Counted from the stretch's first letter, positions 26,997 through 36,575 are shown. The stretch is 64,000 nt of DNA from Jannaschia rubra (GCF_001403735.1 NZ_CXPG01000021.1:124001-188000), one strand, 5' to 3'. Notes: generated from the letters alone by a model not told the origin. Numbers and translations are program-made.

Positions 26997-27686
26997 ATGA
27001 AACGCTCCGACATCAACGCGATCATGGCCGAGGCGGATGAGATGATCCGGCGTCACGGCTTCGCCCTGCCGCCCTTTGCCCATTGGACGCCGGAGGAGTT
27101 CGCGGCGCGGGCGAAAGACGCGCACCAGGTCATCGACGCGCGTTGCGGTTGGGACATCACCGATTACGGCGCGGGCCGCTACGCGCAGATGGGGCTGTTC
27201 CTCTTCACTCTCCGCAACGGGCTCCTGTCGGACCTGCGGGCGGGCGGTGGCATGTGCTATGCCGAGAAGCTTTTGATTTCCCGACAGGATCAGCTTTCCC
27301 CCATGCATACCCATGTTCTGAAGGCCGAAGACATCATCAACCGCGGCGGTGCCACGCTGGTGGTGGAGCTTTACGGATCGGACGATGCCGGGAACTTCGC
27401 CGAAGACCGGGGCGGCACCGTCTGGTGCGACGGCATCCGCCATGAGTTCGCGCCGGGCGAACGGCTCCGCCTCGCGCCGGGCGAAAGCGTCACCCTGCGG
27501 CCGGGCGACTGGCACGCCTTCTGGGGCGAGGGCGGCGATGTCCTGATCGGCGAAGTCAGCACCGTCAACGACGACGAGACCGACAACATCTTCCGCGAAC
27601 CCATCGGGCGCTTTGCGGAGGTCGAGGAGGACGTGCCCCCGACACGCCTGCTGGTCAGCGACTATGGGACCTGGCTGCGGGGATAG
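26997..27686 (+). CDS. D-lyxose/D-mannose isomerase-like cupin protein
   Basis: This 229-residue protein matches the YdaE-type D-lyxose ketol-isomerase family, cupin enzymes that interconvert D-lyxose and D-xylulose or D-mannose and D-fructose. The metal site is visible: H104 and H106 in MHTHVLKAED with E111, and H173 in GDWHAFWGEGGD. The length is that of the family (about 225-230). A ribosome binding site AGGGGAGG is directly upstream. It follows the kinase gene by 78 bp on the same strand and is convergent with the GH42 beta-galactosidase gene. Real substrate preference cannot be read from sequence. Confidence 0.85.
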   Translation: MKRSDINAIMAEADEMIRRHGFALPPFAHWTPEEFAARAKDAHQVIDARCGWDITDYGAGRYAQMGLFLFTLRNGLLSDLRAGGGMCYAEKLLISRQDQLSPMHTHVLKAEDIINRGGATLVVELYGSDDAGNFAEDRGGTVWCDGIRHEFAPGERLRLAPGESVTLRPGDWHAFWGEGGDVLIGEVSTVNDDETDNIFREPIGRFAEVEEDVPPTRLLVSDYGTWLRG

Positions 27687-27708
27687 CCGCCCTGCCCCGG
27701 CCTGTCCC

Positions 27709-29670
27709 TCACTCCCGTGACGTCCGCAGGCATTCCGCGCCCGGAATCCGACCTGCCGCCGTGTCGACGGGATCGGGGTTGTAGTTGAACCAGAAGCGTT
27801 CCGTCCCCGTGTCGCGGATGCGGACGCCGCGCGGCATGGCCAGGGTCTGGACATCCGCGCGCTCGCAGACGTCGGCGATCAGACGGTCCAGCAGCGCCTC
27901 GTCGCCCCACCCCCCGGCATAGGTGATGCGCCCCTGACGCACGACGACCGGCGTGCCGTCCGTGGCGGCGAAGACAATCTCGGCCGTGCCTTCGATCTCC
28001 TCCCTGTAACCCGTCACCGCACCCCCGCCCGTGACCGGAACCGGCAGGTCGGGACGCAGGCTTTCGACCCGCGCGACCGTGGCGTCGAGACCGGGAAAGG
28101 CCGGCGGCAGCGGCACCGGGATCGTGAAGTGGCCGTCACGCGCGGCGCTGCGCGGTCCGATCGCCACCTCCGCCCCGCTGCCGGCCAGAGCCGACTTCAG
28201 ATCGTCGGGCACATGCATGAGGCCGGGCGCGAAGATTGCACGATAGCCGGCGAAGTCGCGCGTGCCGGGGGGCAGGATATCGACCGACAGTCCGGCCCGC
28301 CGCAACGCACGGTAGTGATCGAAGATCAGCGCGAAATAGCTCAGTCCCCGCCCGTGCGGCTGCACCTTCCAGGCCCAGTCGGCCGCGTAGTCGAAGATCA
28401 GCGCGACGGGGGCCTGCGCTGCGACGGCGTCGGGCGCCTCCGCCAGTTCGCGCGCGACCGCACGGGCTTCCGCCAGCCCCGGCGCCTCGGCCCCGTCGGG
28501 GCGGAGCAGGCCGGCGTGCATCTGTTCCTGTGCGAACGGCGCCTGCCGCCAGCGGAAATAGCACACCGCCTCCGCCCCGTGCGCGAAGGCCTCCCACGTC
28601 CACAGACGCACCATCCCGGGCAGCGGCGCGGGGTTCCATGGCGCCCAGTTCACGGGGCCGGGCTGTTGTTCCATCACCCACCATCGGCCGCGCCCGACAG
28701 CGCGGTAAAGATCGTGGTGGAACGCCTGGAAGTCCGGATCGCCTTGACGTGCGAAACGGCGCTGATCCGCCACGCCCGCCCCCACGCGGTCTTCGAGGAA
28801 CCCGAGGGGATAGCTGTCCCACGACGCGATATCGAGATCGGCGCCCACCGCGAAATGGTCGAAGTCGGTCACGCGGCCCATGTAGTTGTGGGCGATCGGC
28901 GCGCCGGAATGGGCGCGGATGGCATCGACCTGCGCGCGGTTGAAGCGGACGACCTGGGCAGAGGAAAACCGCAGGAACGCGAGGCTGTGCGCGGGGTTCG
29001 GCTCCGTCACCGTCAGGTTCGGCAGGTCGATGTCGTCGAAGTCGCCATAGTCCATCGACCAGAAGACATTGCCCCAGGCCCGGTTCAGCGCGCCGATGTC
29101 GCCGGCGTTGCCATCTGACGACGCAAACTGGCCGCGGAGCCAGTCGCGGAAGGCGCGGCGTGCGGCGTCGGAGTAGGAGACCACCGTGTCGTGGCAGCCG
29201 TATTCATTGTCGGTCTGCCAGGCGGCCACATGCGGATTGCGGCCATAGCGTTCGGCCAGCGCGGTCACGATGCGGCGGCACTCCTCGAGATAGCCTTCAT
29301 GGCTGAAGCAGTAATGCCGGCGGGAGCCGAACTTGCGCGGGCGGCCCTCCACGTCGATGGCGAGCATGTCGGGGTGCCGGTCCAGCATCCACCGGGGCGG
29401 CGTGGCGGTCGGCGTGCCCAGCACCACGCGCCGCCCTGCCCCGCCCAGCGTTGCGATGGCGCGGTCGAGCCAGTCCCAATCGAGGCGGCCCGGCTCCGGC
29501 TCCAGCCGCGACCAGGAGAATTCCCCGATGCGGACCCAGGTGAGCCCCGCCTCGGCCATGCGGCGCGCGTCGTCCTGCCACTGCTCCTCGGGCCAGTGTT
29601 CGGGGTAGTAGCAGACCCCCAGCGTCCGCTGCAGGACCGGCGCTTCGCGGGAACCCGACGGTTGGCTCAT
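27709..29670 (-). CDS. Beta-galactosidase, glycoside hydrolase family 42
   Basis: This 653-residue GH42 enzyme would cleave terminal beta-galactosides such as lactose or galactan fragments. The N-terminal TIM barrel begins LGVCYYPEHWPEEQW (18-31). The acid/base is E156 in WQTDNEYG and the nucleophile is E334 in WWVMEQQPGPVNW. A trimerisation domain and a small C-terminal beta domain follow. There is no signal peptide, so it acts on imported sugar in the cytoplasm. It is the last gene of the galactoside operon; its ATG overlaps the dgoK stop by 4 bp. The C-terminal stop is 22 bp from the convergent isomerase gene. Confidence 0.95.
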   Translation of the reverse strand: MSQPSGSREAPVLQRTLGVCYYPEHWPEEQWQDDARRMAEAGLTWVRIGEFSWSRLEPEPGRLDWDWLDRAIATLGGAGRRVVLGTPTATPPRWMLDRHPDMLAIDVEGRPRKFGSRRHYCFSHEGYLEECRRIVTALAERYGRNPHVAAWQTDNEYGCHDTVVSYSDAARRAFRDWLRGQFASSDGNAGDIGALNRAWGNVFWSMDYGDFDDIDLPNLTVTEPNPAHSLAFLRFSSAQVVRFNRAQVDAIRAHSGAPIAHNYMGRVTDFDHFAVGADLDIASWDSYPLGFLEDRVGAGVADQRRFARQGDPDFQAFHHDLYRAVGRGRWWVMEQQPGPVNWAPWNPAPLPGMVRLWTWEAFAHGAEAVCYFRWRQAPFAQEQMHAGLLRPDGAEAPGLAEARAVARELAEAPDAVAAQAPVALIFDYAADWAWKVQPHGRGLSYFALIFDHYRALRRAGLSVDILPPGTRDFAGYRAIFAPGLMHVPDDLKSALAGSGAEVAIGPRSAARDGHFTIPVPLPPAFPGLDATVARVESLRPDLPVPVTGGGAVTGYREEIEGTAEIVFAATDGTPVVVRQGRITYAGGWGDEALLDRLIADVCERADVQTLAMPRGVRIRDTGTERFWFNYNPDPVDTAAGRIPGAECLRTSRE

Positions 29671-30590
29671 CGCTCACCCTCCTTCAGGTCCTCGTAGGCC
29701 GCGCGAAGGCCGCTCAACGTCATCTCCTCCGCTCCGACCTGGCGCGCGCGGACACCCTGCAGGTCGAGCGCCGTCCGGTAGGCGCCCGCGATCCCGCTTT
29801 CGCCCATGACCACGATGTCGCGCCCGAGCCAGTAGGGCCGCGCGCCGGCCAGTTCGGCCCCGATCAGCAAACCCGACAGACGCGACCGCGCCGCGACGGG
29901 ATCGAGCCCATGCAAAAGCGCTTCGGCCCGGAGCGTGAACAGATCGCGCGCCAGCACCTCGGGCTGGGAAACGGTGCGCGCGACGGCGTCGGAAAACGGC
30001 CCTTCGTCCATCCCGGCGGAGGCGATGCCATGGCGCAGCACCGACCGGTCCGCCAAGAGCGCGAACATCTCACCGGTCATGAAGGTGCGGAAGCTCACCA
30101 CCTCGCCCGCGCTGACGTGCACCCATTTGCAGTGGGTGCCCGGCAGGCAGATGACGCCGTCGAAATCGGGTTCCGTCCTCAGAAACCCCGCGATCTGCGT
30201 CTCCTCCCCGCGCATCACGTCGGCGGGTGCGTTCTGCCTCAGGCCGGGAAGGATGCGGACGGAGAGGCGCTCGCTTTGCGTGGCGACCCGCGTGGCCTGC
30301 CGGATGCCGGGGGGCGCGCAGGGAACGGCGGCATAGCGCGCCTCCGCCCATCCCTGGCGCGATCCGGCCATGCCGCAGCAGATCACGTCAAGGCACCCCG
30401 CGCCCGGCAGATCGTCGCGCAGAAGGTCGAGCAGGACAGGCTCGAACTCCTCGCGGCGGAGCGTGCCCATGCCCCGGTCGCTGTCGATCCGGCCGAGGAC
30501 CGCACCCGCCCGGTCCATCCGCCAGAGACGCAGGTGCGACGTGCCCCAGTCCGCCGCGATCCAGTCGGGCCTCATGCGCGCATCGGTCAT
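29667..30590 (-). CDS. dgoK: 2-dehydro-3-deoxygalactonokinase
   Basis: DgoK phosphorylates 2-keto-3-deoxygalactonate, a step of the De Ley-Doudoroff route of galactose breakdown. The 307-residue protein begins MRPDWIAADWGTSHLRLWRMD, the ASKHA phosphate-binding start of the family. It contains PGTHCKWVHVSAGEVVSFRTFMTGE and GLLIGAELAGARPYW. A longer frame to 30785 is noise; the ATG at 30590 overlaps the SDR stop (ATGA). It overlaps the GH42 gene the same way. The aldolase DgoA that would use its product is not in the window. Confidence 0.93.
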   Translation of the reverse strand: MTDARMRPDWIAADWGTSHLRLWRMDRAGAVLGRIDSDRGMGTLRREEFEPVLLDLLRDDLPGAGCLDVICCGMAGSRQGWAEARYAAVPCAPPGIRQATRVATQSERLSVRILPGLRQNAPADVMRGEETQIAGFLRTEPDFDGVICLPGTHCKWVHVSAGEVVSFRTFMTGEMFALLADRSVLRHGIASAGMDEGPFSDAVARTVSQPEVLARDLFTLRAEALLHGLDPVAARSRLSGLLIGAELAGARPYWLGRDIVVMGESGIAGAYRTALDLQGVRARQVGAEEMTLSGLRAAYEDLKEGER

Positions 30591-31357
30591 CCCGTCACCA
30601 CGACGCCGCCGTCGATCACCAGCGCCTGCCCCGTCATCATCCGCGACAGGTCCGACGCCAGGAACAGCGCGCCGCCCACGATATCCTCGGGGGCAAGCGA
30701 GTCCTTCAGGCACTGGCGGTCGATATGCGCGGCGAGGCCTTCGGGCGTCACCCAAAGGTCCCGCTGCTTCTGCGTCAGCACCCATCCGGGGGCGAGCGCA
30801 TTGACGCGGATGCGGTCCGGTCCGAACTCCCGTGCGAGGGCGCGGGTCAGGCCGTTGATGCCGGAATTGGCGGCCACATAGGCGGGATAGCCCGCGTTCC
30901 CCATCATGTAGCTGATCGACGAGAAGTTGATGATCGACCCGCCACCCGCCGCCTGCATCCCCGGAATGACCGCCTGCGCGGCAAAGAAATAGGCCTTGAG
31001 GTTGATCCCCGTCGACCGGTCCCAGAAGTCCTCGTCCACGTCGAGGGTCCTGTGGCGCTCGTCGTTGGCGGCATTGTTGACAAGAACGGTGATCGGCCCC
31101 TGCGCCTCTGCCGCCCGGTCCACCGCCGCCTTCAGGGCCGCGACGTCGGTGATGTCGCAGGGAATGAACAGCGGCCGCGTGCCGGTGGCGCGCTCCATCT
31201 CGTCGCAGAAGGCGCCGGACTCGGACCGCTGGACGAAAGCCACCCGCGCGCCCTGCCGCAGGAACCCTTCGGTCAGGCTCGCCCCGATGCCGGAGCCGCC
31301 GCCCGTGATGAAGACCGATGTGCCGCTCAGGTCGTGGAATGTCGCCGGCAGGTTCAT
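30587..31357 (-). CDS. SDR-family NAD(P)-dependent oxidoreductase (candidate galactose dehydrogenase)
   Basis: This short-chain dehydrogenase has 256 residues. It shows the cofactor motif TGGGSGIGA, NNAAND after the fourth strand, the catalytic S in NFSSISYMMGN, and Y-x3 with an unusual spacer in YPAYVAANSGINGL. The usual active-site Lys of YxxxK is replaced by Asn or lies offset, which is worth checking. GGGAGAG upstream supports the ATG at 31357; an ATG at 31384 overlapping the galA stop (ATGA) would add nine residues. From context it may oxidise D-galactose to galactonolactone. Confidence 0.85.
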   Translation of the reverse strand: MNLPATFHDLSGTSVFITGGGSGIGASLTEGFLRQGARVAFVQRSESGAFCDEMERATGTRPLFIPCDITDVAALKAAVDRAAEAQGPITVLVNNAANDERHRTLDVDEDFWDRSTGINLKAYFFAAQAVIPGMQAAGGGSIINFSSISYMMGNAGYPAYVAANSGINGLTRALAREFGPDRIRVNALAPGWVLTQKQRDLWVTPEGLAAHIDRQCLKDSLAPEDIVGGALFLASDLSRMMTGQALVIDGGVVVTG

Positions 31358-31380
31358 CTCTCGCTCTCCCGCGTCGCTGG

Positions 31381-33462
31381 TCATACTCGTTCCCCTTCGA
31401 CGACCCACATGCGTTCGGGAAAGCTCCACGGCAGGGTCAGGCCGTGGTTCATCAGGTATTGCCCGCTCAGGACGACAGGTTGCGATTTCAGGACCGGCTC
31501 GCCGCGCGACAGGCCGGACGCGTCGCCCCGGTTCAGCAGCTCGATCCGGTAGCGCGCATGGGGCGACAGCCGCGTCAGGCGCAGGGGACGCGGGACGGTC
31601 TGCGTCGAGGTGGCGGCCTTTCCGGCGAAGACGACGAAGCGCCCGCCGTCCTCGGCCTGTTGCTGTTCGGCGATGACGGCCGGATCGGCGCTGTCGAGCC
31701 GCAGGATGTCGGCGCGGCCCATCCATTCGCGGTTGCGCTTCCACCATTCCGTCACCTCGGTCAGGACACGGGCCTCCTCCTCATCCAACTCGCGCGGGTC
31801 CATCTCGAACCCCATGTGGCGCTGCGCGGCGACCCAGGCCCGGAACCGGATGTCGAGCACGCGGCCCGAGGTGTGACATTCGCGTGGGCCGACATGGCTG
31901 CCCGTCACGACGAAAGGCAGGAAGATCGCCGCGTTGTGCTGGATCTTCAGTCGCTCCAGCGCGTCGTTGCTGTCGGAGAGCCAGACACGGTGCGTGCGCC
32001 CGAGGATGCCGAAGTCGATCCGCCCGCCCCCGCTTGCGCAGCTTTCGATCTCGACCTGCGGAAAGGCGTGGCGCAGACGGTCGATCAGGGCGTATGTTCC
32101 CCGCGTCTGTGCCGCGTCGGGCATCGGCAGCACGCGGTTATGGTCCCATTTGACGTAGTCGACGGGATGCGCCGACAGGATCGCGCCGATCCGGTCGAAC
32201 AGGACATCGCGCACCTCCGCCCGCGCCATGTCCAGCGCCTTCTGGTTCCGCCCCAGGATCTGGTCGTCCGGCCCCAGCGCCCAGTCGGGATGCCGGCGGT
32301 GGACCTCGCTGTCGGGGTTAATCATCTCCGGCTCGAACCAGATGCCGAAGGTCATGCCCAGCGCGTGGACATGCTCGATCAGAGGCCCGAGGCCGTCGGG
32401 ATACTTGCGCGCATCCACCACCCAGTCCGACAGCGCGCGCGTATCGTCGTCGCGATTGCCGAACCAGCCGTCGTCCAGCACGAACCGCTCGGCCCCGAGG
32501 GCGGCGGCGCGGGTCGCGATCTCCTTCAACTCGGGCATATTGTGGTCGAAATAGACGGCTTCCCAGCAATTGTAGTGAACGGGGCGCGGGCGGTCCGGCC
32601 TGGGAAAGCGCAGGATCCGGTCGCGCAGGTGCCGCTGGAAGGCGACCGCGCAGCCGTTGATCCCCTCGTCCGAAAAGACGGCGTAGAGCGTGGCCGACTC
32701 GAAGCGCGTGCCGGGCGACGTCTCGATCCCCGCCGCATGGCCGAACTGGATCTGCCGGCGACCGTCGGACAGCTCCTCCGCGACCATGCGGTGCCCGCCC
32801 GACCATCCGTAGTGGAAGCCGAACGCCTGACCTTGCGTATTCGTAGCCCCCCGGCAGGGGACGATAAGGCCGGGAAAATGTTCGTGCCCCGTGCGTCCCG
32901 TCCGGTTGTCGCGGCAGCGGATGCCGGGGGACCAGGGGGTGGCGTTCATCTGGAACTCGCCGCACCAGCGGCCCGCGAAATCGTGCATCTCGTCGGAAAG
33001 TTGCGGCCCCGGAAAGACCGGGGCGGCGAGCCAGTGGAGGTGGACGGGTGCTGCGCTTTCGATCGTGGACCGCGCTTCGATCACATGCGTGTCGCCGCAG
33101 GTCGCGAAGGTCGCGCGATAGGTCAGCCCGTGACGCTCGTCCCGGTAGAGGATAACCAGCCGGTCGCCCTCTTCTTCGGCTTCGACGAAGCGGAACGCCG
33201 GCAGGATCGACGTGCCCTCCGCGTCGCGCAGCATCAGGCCCGGCTGGCCCGGAAAGCTCTGCGTGGCCTCCGGGCAGATCGACAGGTCGGGGGTGCGATC
33301 CAGCATCCCGCCCGTGACGTCCAGCGCCCCGGCGGCCGTCAGCGCGGCGAGGTCCTCGCCCTCCGGCAACCGCGGGCCCCAATAGACGATCTGCGGCAGC
33401 CGCGCCCCATCGGAGGCGAGGATCAGGCTCTGCCGGCCGTCGGCAAGCGACCAGTGCCGCAT
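31381..33462 (-). CDS. Alpha-galactosidase, glycoside hydrolase family 36
   Basis: This 693-residue GH36 enzyme should release galactose from alpha-galactosides such as melibiose and raffinose. The N-terminal beta-supersandwich domain spans about 1-290. A TIM barrel follows with FVLDDGWFGNRDDD (328-340), the nucleophile D440 in DYVKWDHNR, ESCASGGGRID and the acid/base Asp in WLSDSNDALERLKIQ (494-508). There is no signal peptide, so it acts in the cytoplasm. The ATG at 33462 overlaps the permease stop by one base (TGATG). An open frame further upstream, up to 34227, is the reverse of the permease gene and is ignored. Confidence 0.96.
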   Translation of the reverse strand: MRHWSLADGRQSLILASDGARLPQIVYWGPRLPEGEDLAALTAAGALDVTGGMLDRTPDLSICPEATQSFPGQPGLMLRDAEGTSILPAFRFVEAEEEGDRLVILYRDERHGLTYRATFATCGDTHVIEARSTIESAAPVHLHWLAAPVFPGPQLSDEMHDFAGRWCGEFQMNATPWSPGIRCRDNRTGRTGHEHFPGLIVPCRGATNTQGQAFGFHYGWSGGHRMVAEELSDGRRQIQFGHAAGIETSPGTRFESATLYAVFSDEGINGCAVAFQRHLRDRILRFPRPDRPRPVHYNCWEAVYFDHNMPELKEIATRAAALGAERFVLDDGWFGNRDDDTRALSDWVVDARKYPDGLGPLIEHVHALGMTFGIWFEPEMINPDSEVHRRHPDWALGPDDQILGRNQKALDMARAEVRDVLFDRIGAILSAHPVDYVKWDHNRVLPMPDAAQTRGTYALIDRLRHAFPQVEIESCASGGGRIDFGILGRTHRVWLSDSNDALERLKIQHNAAIFLPFVVTGSHVGPRECHTSGRVLDIRFRAWVAAQRHMGFEMDPRELDEEEARVLTEVTEWWKRNREWMGRADILRLDSADPAVIAEQQQAEDGGRFVVFAGKAATSTQTVPRPLRLTRLSPHARYRIELLNRGDASGLSRGEPVLKSQPVVLSGQYLMNHGLTLPWSFPERMWVVEGERV

Positions 33463-34307
33463 CACTTCACCGCCCCGAGGGTCAGGCCGGCGATGAAATG
33501 CCGCTGCATCAGGAAGAACATCGCCACCGGCGGCAGGGCGGCCAGGATCGACCCCGCGCTGACAAGATGCCACTGCGCGATCCATTGCCCGTTGAGCGAC
33601 GACAGGCCCGCCGTGATCGGCTGCGACTCGGGCGAGTTCGACAGGACGGTCGCCCAGAAGAAGTCGTTCCAGATGAAGGTGAAGATCAGGACGCTCAGCG
33701 CGGCGATGGCGGGCCGCATCAGGGGCAGGACGACGTGCCAGAATATCCTGACCTCGCTCACCCCCTCGACCCGCGCCGCCTCGATCAGTTCGAAGGGAAG
33801 CGCCTTGATGAAGTTCCGCATGAACAGCGTGCAGAACCCGGTCTGGAACGCGATGTGGAACAGCGCGAGCCCGTACCATGTGTTGTACATGTCGAGGCTG
33901 AGCGTCAGATCGCGCACCGGCACCATCAGGATCTGGAACGGCACGAAGTTGCCCGCCACGAACATGAAGAACACCAGAAGGTTCGACCTGAAGTTGTAGA
34001 TGGCGAGCGCGAAGCCGGTCATGCACGACAGCGCCAGCGCGCCGATCACCGTGGGGATCGTCACCTTGAACGAATTGAGCATGTAGGAGGCCATCGGCGA
34101 ATTGGCGAAGACCTCCCGATAGTTCGAGAAGGCGATGGAGGACGGCATCCCGAAATAGTTCCCCTGCGCGAGGTCCGACGCCGGGCGCACCGATGTCACC
34201 GCCACGCCCAGAAGCGGCAGGAGCCACAGGAAAAGCGCCACGGGCACGGCCACCCTATAGAGCCATCGCGTCGCGGTCGGCGCCTGTTCGATGGGTCTGG
34301 GGAACAT
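33462..34307 (-). CDS. Sugar ABC transporter permease (MalG/LacG type)
   Basis: This is one of two inner-membrane permeases of the carbohydrate uptake (CUT1) transporter, 281 residues with six predicted helices. It carries the ATPase contact loop EAARVEGVSEVRIFWHVVLPLMRPA. It ends in the family tail HFIAGLTLGAVK, which supports a MalG-type assignment. It lies one base after the MalF-type permease and overlaps galA downstream, so transport and hydrolysis are made together. Confidence 0.95.
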   Translation of the reverse strand: MFPRPIEQAPTATRWLYRVAVPVALFLWLLPLLGVAVTSVRPASDLAQGNYFGMPSSIAFSNYREVFANSPMASYMLNSFKVTIPTVIGALALSCMTGFALAIYNFRSNLLVFFMFVAGNFVPFQILMVPVRDLTLSLDMYNTWYGLALFHIAFQTGFCTLFMRNFIKALPFELIEAARVEGVSEVRIFWHVVLPLMRPAIAALSVLIFTFIWNDFFWATVLSNSPESQPITAGLSSLNGQWIAQWHLVSAGSILAALPPVAMFFLMQRHFIAGLTLGAVK

Positions 34308-34308
34308 C

Positions 34309-35238
34309 CTAGCGCTCCCTCTCGTCGCGCCACATCTTCCAGATGAAGCCCGAGATGAAGATCATCATGATCGCGAACAGGACGACGGCGATGGCCGCGC
34401 CATAGCCCATCCGATAGCCGTATTCCGACAGCGCCTGTTCGTACATGTAGAACGACAGGACGCGGCTCGACCCATAGGGCCCGCCGTCCGTCATCACCGA
34501 CACGAGGTCGAAGGACCGCAGCGCGCCGATCACCGTCACCACCACCGCGATGAAGGTCGCGGGGCGAAGCTGCGGCAGGACGACGTGCCAGAGCATCCGC
34601 CACCCCTTCGCCCCGTCGAGCCGGGCCGCCTCGATCTGGTCGGTCGCCACGTTGTTGAGCCCGGTAAGGTAGAGGATCATCACATAGGCGATCTGCGGCC
34701 AGAGCCCCGCGGCGATGATCCCGTAGGTGACATAGCGGTCGTCGGCCAGGATCGCGACGCCGGTGCCGGTCAGCCACTCGATCAATTGATAGAGCAGGCC
34801 GAAGTCGGGGGCGTAGAACCACGAGAAGATCAGGCCGACCACGACCTGCGAGATGACGAAGGGAAAGAAGAACATCGACTTGTAGAGCCGCATGCCCCGG
34901 ATCGTCTGGTTGAGGAAGATCGCCATCATCAGGCCGGCGGGAACCGACAGCATGTAGAGCACGAGCCAGAGGACGTTGTTCCAAAGCGAGGTATAGAACG
35001 CGTCGTCGTCCATCAGTTCGGCGTAGTTCGCGGCCCCGATCCAGACCTTCTCGCCCAGCCCGTCCCAGTCGTAGAGGCTGATCCACATGCTCTGGAAGAT
35101 CGGGCTCACGACATAGACCGCGAACATGGCGAGGCCGGGTGCAAGGAACAGCCAGGGCGCGAGCCTCCGCTGATGCGTCCGCCAGCGGGAGCGGGGCGGC
35201 ATCTCGGCCGAGGCTGCGGGCAGTGCGGCGCGGGTCAT
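34309..35238 (-). CDS. Sugar ABC transporter permease (MalF/LacF type)
   Basis: This is the second CUT1 permease, 309 residues. It starts with a basic N-terminus and a first helix APWLFLAPGLAMFAVYVV. The contact loop is EAARLDGAKGWRMLWHVVLPQLRPA. It is placed between the binding-protein gene (55 bp upstream) and the MalG-type permease. Substrate, by context, is a galactoside oligosaccharide. Confidence 0.95.
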   Translation of the reverse strand: MTRAALPAASAEMPPRSRWRTHQRRLAPWLFLAPGLAMFAVYVVSPIFQSMWISLYDWDGLGEKVWIGAANYAELMDDDAFYTSLWNNVLWLVLYMLSVPAGLMMAIFLNQTIRGMRLYKSMFFFPFVISQVVVGLIFSWFYAPDFGLLYQLIEWLTGTGVAILADDRYVTYGIIAAGLWPQIAYVMILYLTGLNNVATDQIEAARLDGAKGWRMLWHVVLPQLRPATFIAVVVTVIGALRSFDLVSVMTDGGPYGSSRVLSFYMYEQALSEYGYRMGYGAAIAVVLFAIMMIFISGFIWKMWRDERER

Positions 35239-35293
35239 CGAGGGCCTCCGGTGGGTCTGCGGGCGGCCGAAGGGATCGGCCGCCTCGCAAGTC

Positions 35294-36541
35294 TTACTGG
35301 TAGATGCGCGTCCGCGCCTTTTCGAGCCGGTCGAGGATCCGGTCGAGGTTCTCGGGCTTGACCATGAACTCCTGGAAGCCCTCCATCCCCATCTTGGCCA
35401 TTTCGGCCGGGGCGTCGCGGTCGAAGAACTGCGCGATGCCGCCCTCCGCCGTGGACAGCGTCTCGAACCCCGCCTTCAGGAACGGATCGTCGGGCACCGT
35501 CGCGTCCTTGTTGATGGGAAGCTGACCCATCGCCGCGTTGATCGTGTTCTGCGCTTCGGCCGTGGCGAGATAGGCCAGGAACGCCTTGGCGTCGTCGGGG
35601 TTCTGCGCCGCGGTCGGAATGTGGACCGTGTCCGTCGGCGCCTCCTCCGCGCGCGGGATGTCGGTGGCGATCTCAGGGAAGCGCATGAAGCCCAGGTTCT
35701 CCTCGGTCATGCCGCCTTCCTTGAAGACAGCGACGGCGAAGTTGCCCATAACGTAGTTCGCGGCCTTCCCCTGCACCAGAAGCGCCGCCGCGTCCTGCCA
35801 TTCGAGCGCGGCGTGGTTCTTCGTGACATAGGGCTGGACCTTGGCCCATTCGTCGAAGACGGCCCTCACCCGCTCGTCGGTCCAGGGCACCTCGCCGGAG
35901 GTCAGGTCCATGTGGAAGTCGTATCCGTTGGTCCGCAGGTTGAGATAGTCGAAGATGCCGGCCCCCGGCCATAGCGCCTTCGTCCCGGTGGTCAGGCAGT
36001 CGATGCCCGCCGCCTCGAACGCCTCGCAGTTGGCCACGAATTCCTCCCAGGTGATGTCCTCGACCCCCGGCACCTCGACGCCGGCCGCCTCATAGGCGTC
36101 CTCGTTCATGTAGATGCCCCACTGGTAGTAGGTGTAGGGCACGCCCCACTGCTTGTCGTCGATGGTCATGGAGGCGAGCGCGGAGCCGAGCGACTCCTCC
36201 AGCCCGTTCTCCTCCCAGACGTCCGATACGTCCATGAACTGCCCCGAAGTGACGAAGGGCGCCATGCGGTTGCCCGCGTACCAGTTGGCGAGGTCGGGCG
36301 CGTCGGCGGTCAGGAAGTTGCGGATCGCCGTCTTGTAGCCTTCGTGGTCGAAGTTGTTGAGCTGGATCTCGATCTCGGGGTTCGCCGCCTCGAAATCGGC
36401 GATCACCTGCTCCATTGCCGCCAGCGGTGCGGGATCGAAGTCGGCGTTGTAACGGACGATGCGCTTGTCTTGGGCGACGGCGGCCGTGGTCGTCAGCAAC
36501 GCGGCGGAAAGGGCGAGCGCGCCCTTCGCATAGTGGAACAT
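35294..36541 (-). CDS. Sugar ABC transporter substrate-binding protein
   Basis: This is the periplasmic receptor of the CUT1 transporter, 415 residues. A signal peptide (YAKGALALSAALLTTTAAVAQ) is followed by an extracellular solute-binding family 1 fold. Many aromatic residues (NWYAGNRMAPFV, VPYTYYQWGIYMNEDAYEAAG) are available for stacking on sugars. AGGGAGGA precedes the ATG at 36541, so the start eight codons upstream is rejected. It is the first gene of the seven-gene minus-strand operon. A dyad in the divergent promoter region probably controls it. Confidence 0.94.
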   Translation of the reverse strand: MFHYAKGALALSAALLTTTAAVAQDKRIVRYNADFDPAPLAAMEQVIADFEAANPEIEIQLNNFDHEGYKTAIRNFLTADAPDLANWYAGNRMAPFVTSGQFMDVSDVWEENGLEESLGSALASMTIDDKQWGVPYTYYQWGIYMNEDAYEAAGVEVPGVEDITWEEFVANCEAFEAAGIDCLTTGTKALWPGAGIFDYLNLRTNGYDFHMDLTSGEVPWTDERVRAVFDEWAKVQPYVTKNHAALEWQDAAALLVQGKAANYVMGNFAVAVFKEGGMTEENLGFMRFPEIATDIPRAEEAPTDTVHIPTAAQNPDDAKAFLAYLATAEAQNTINAAMGQLPINKDATVPDDPFLKAGFETLSTAEGGIAQFFDRDAPAEMAKMGMEGFQEFMVKPENLDRILDRLEKARTRIYQ

Positions 36542-36558
36542 GGTGTCCTCCCTGACAG

Positions 36559-36575
36559 GTTCCATTTAGTGAAAC
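36559..36575. promoter_or_regulatory. Candidate IclR operator between the galactoside operon and its regulator
   Basis: GTTCCATTTAGTGAAAC is a 17-bp dyad with arms GTTCCA and TGAAAC (5 of 6 pair) around a 5-bp AT-rich centre. A further half-site GGAAAC lies at 36591-36596. A possible plus-strand promoter, TTGAAT (36582-36587) with TAGACT (36606-36611), sits between them and the iclR gene. The location between the divergent genes suits autoregulation plus control of the operon. Confidence 0.45.

Noticed and set aside
31318-33999. A long plus-strand frame across the alpha-galactosidase gene
   Set aside because: Antisense of the GH36 gene, without motif or start signal.
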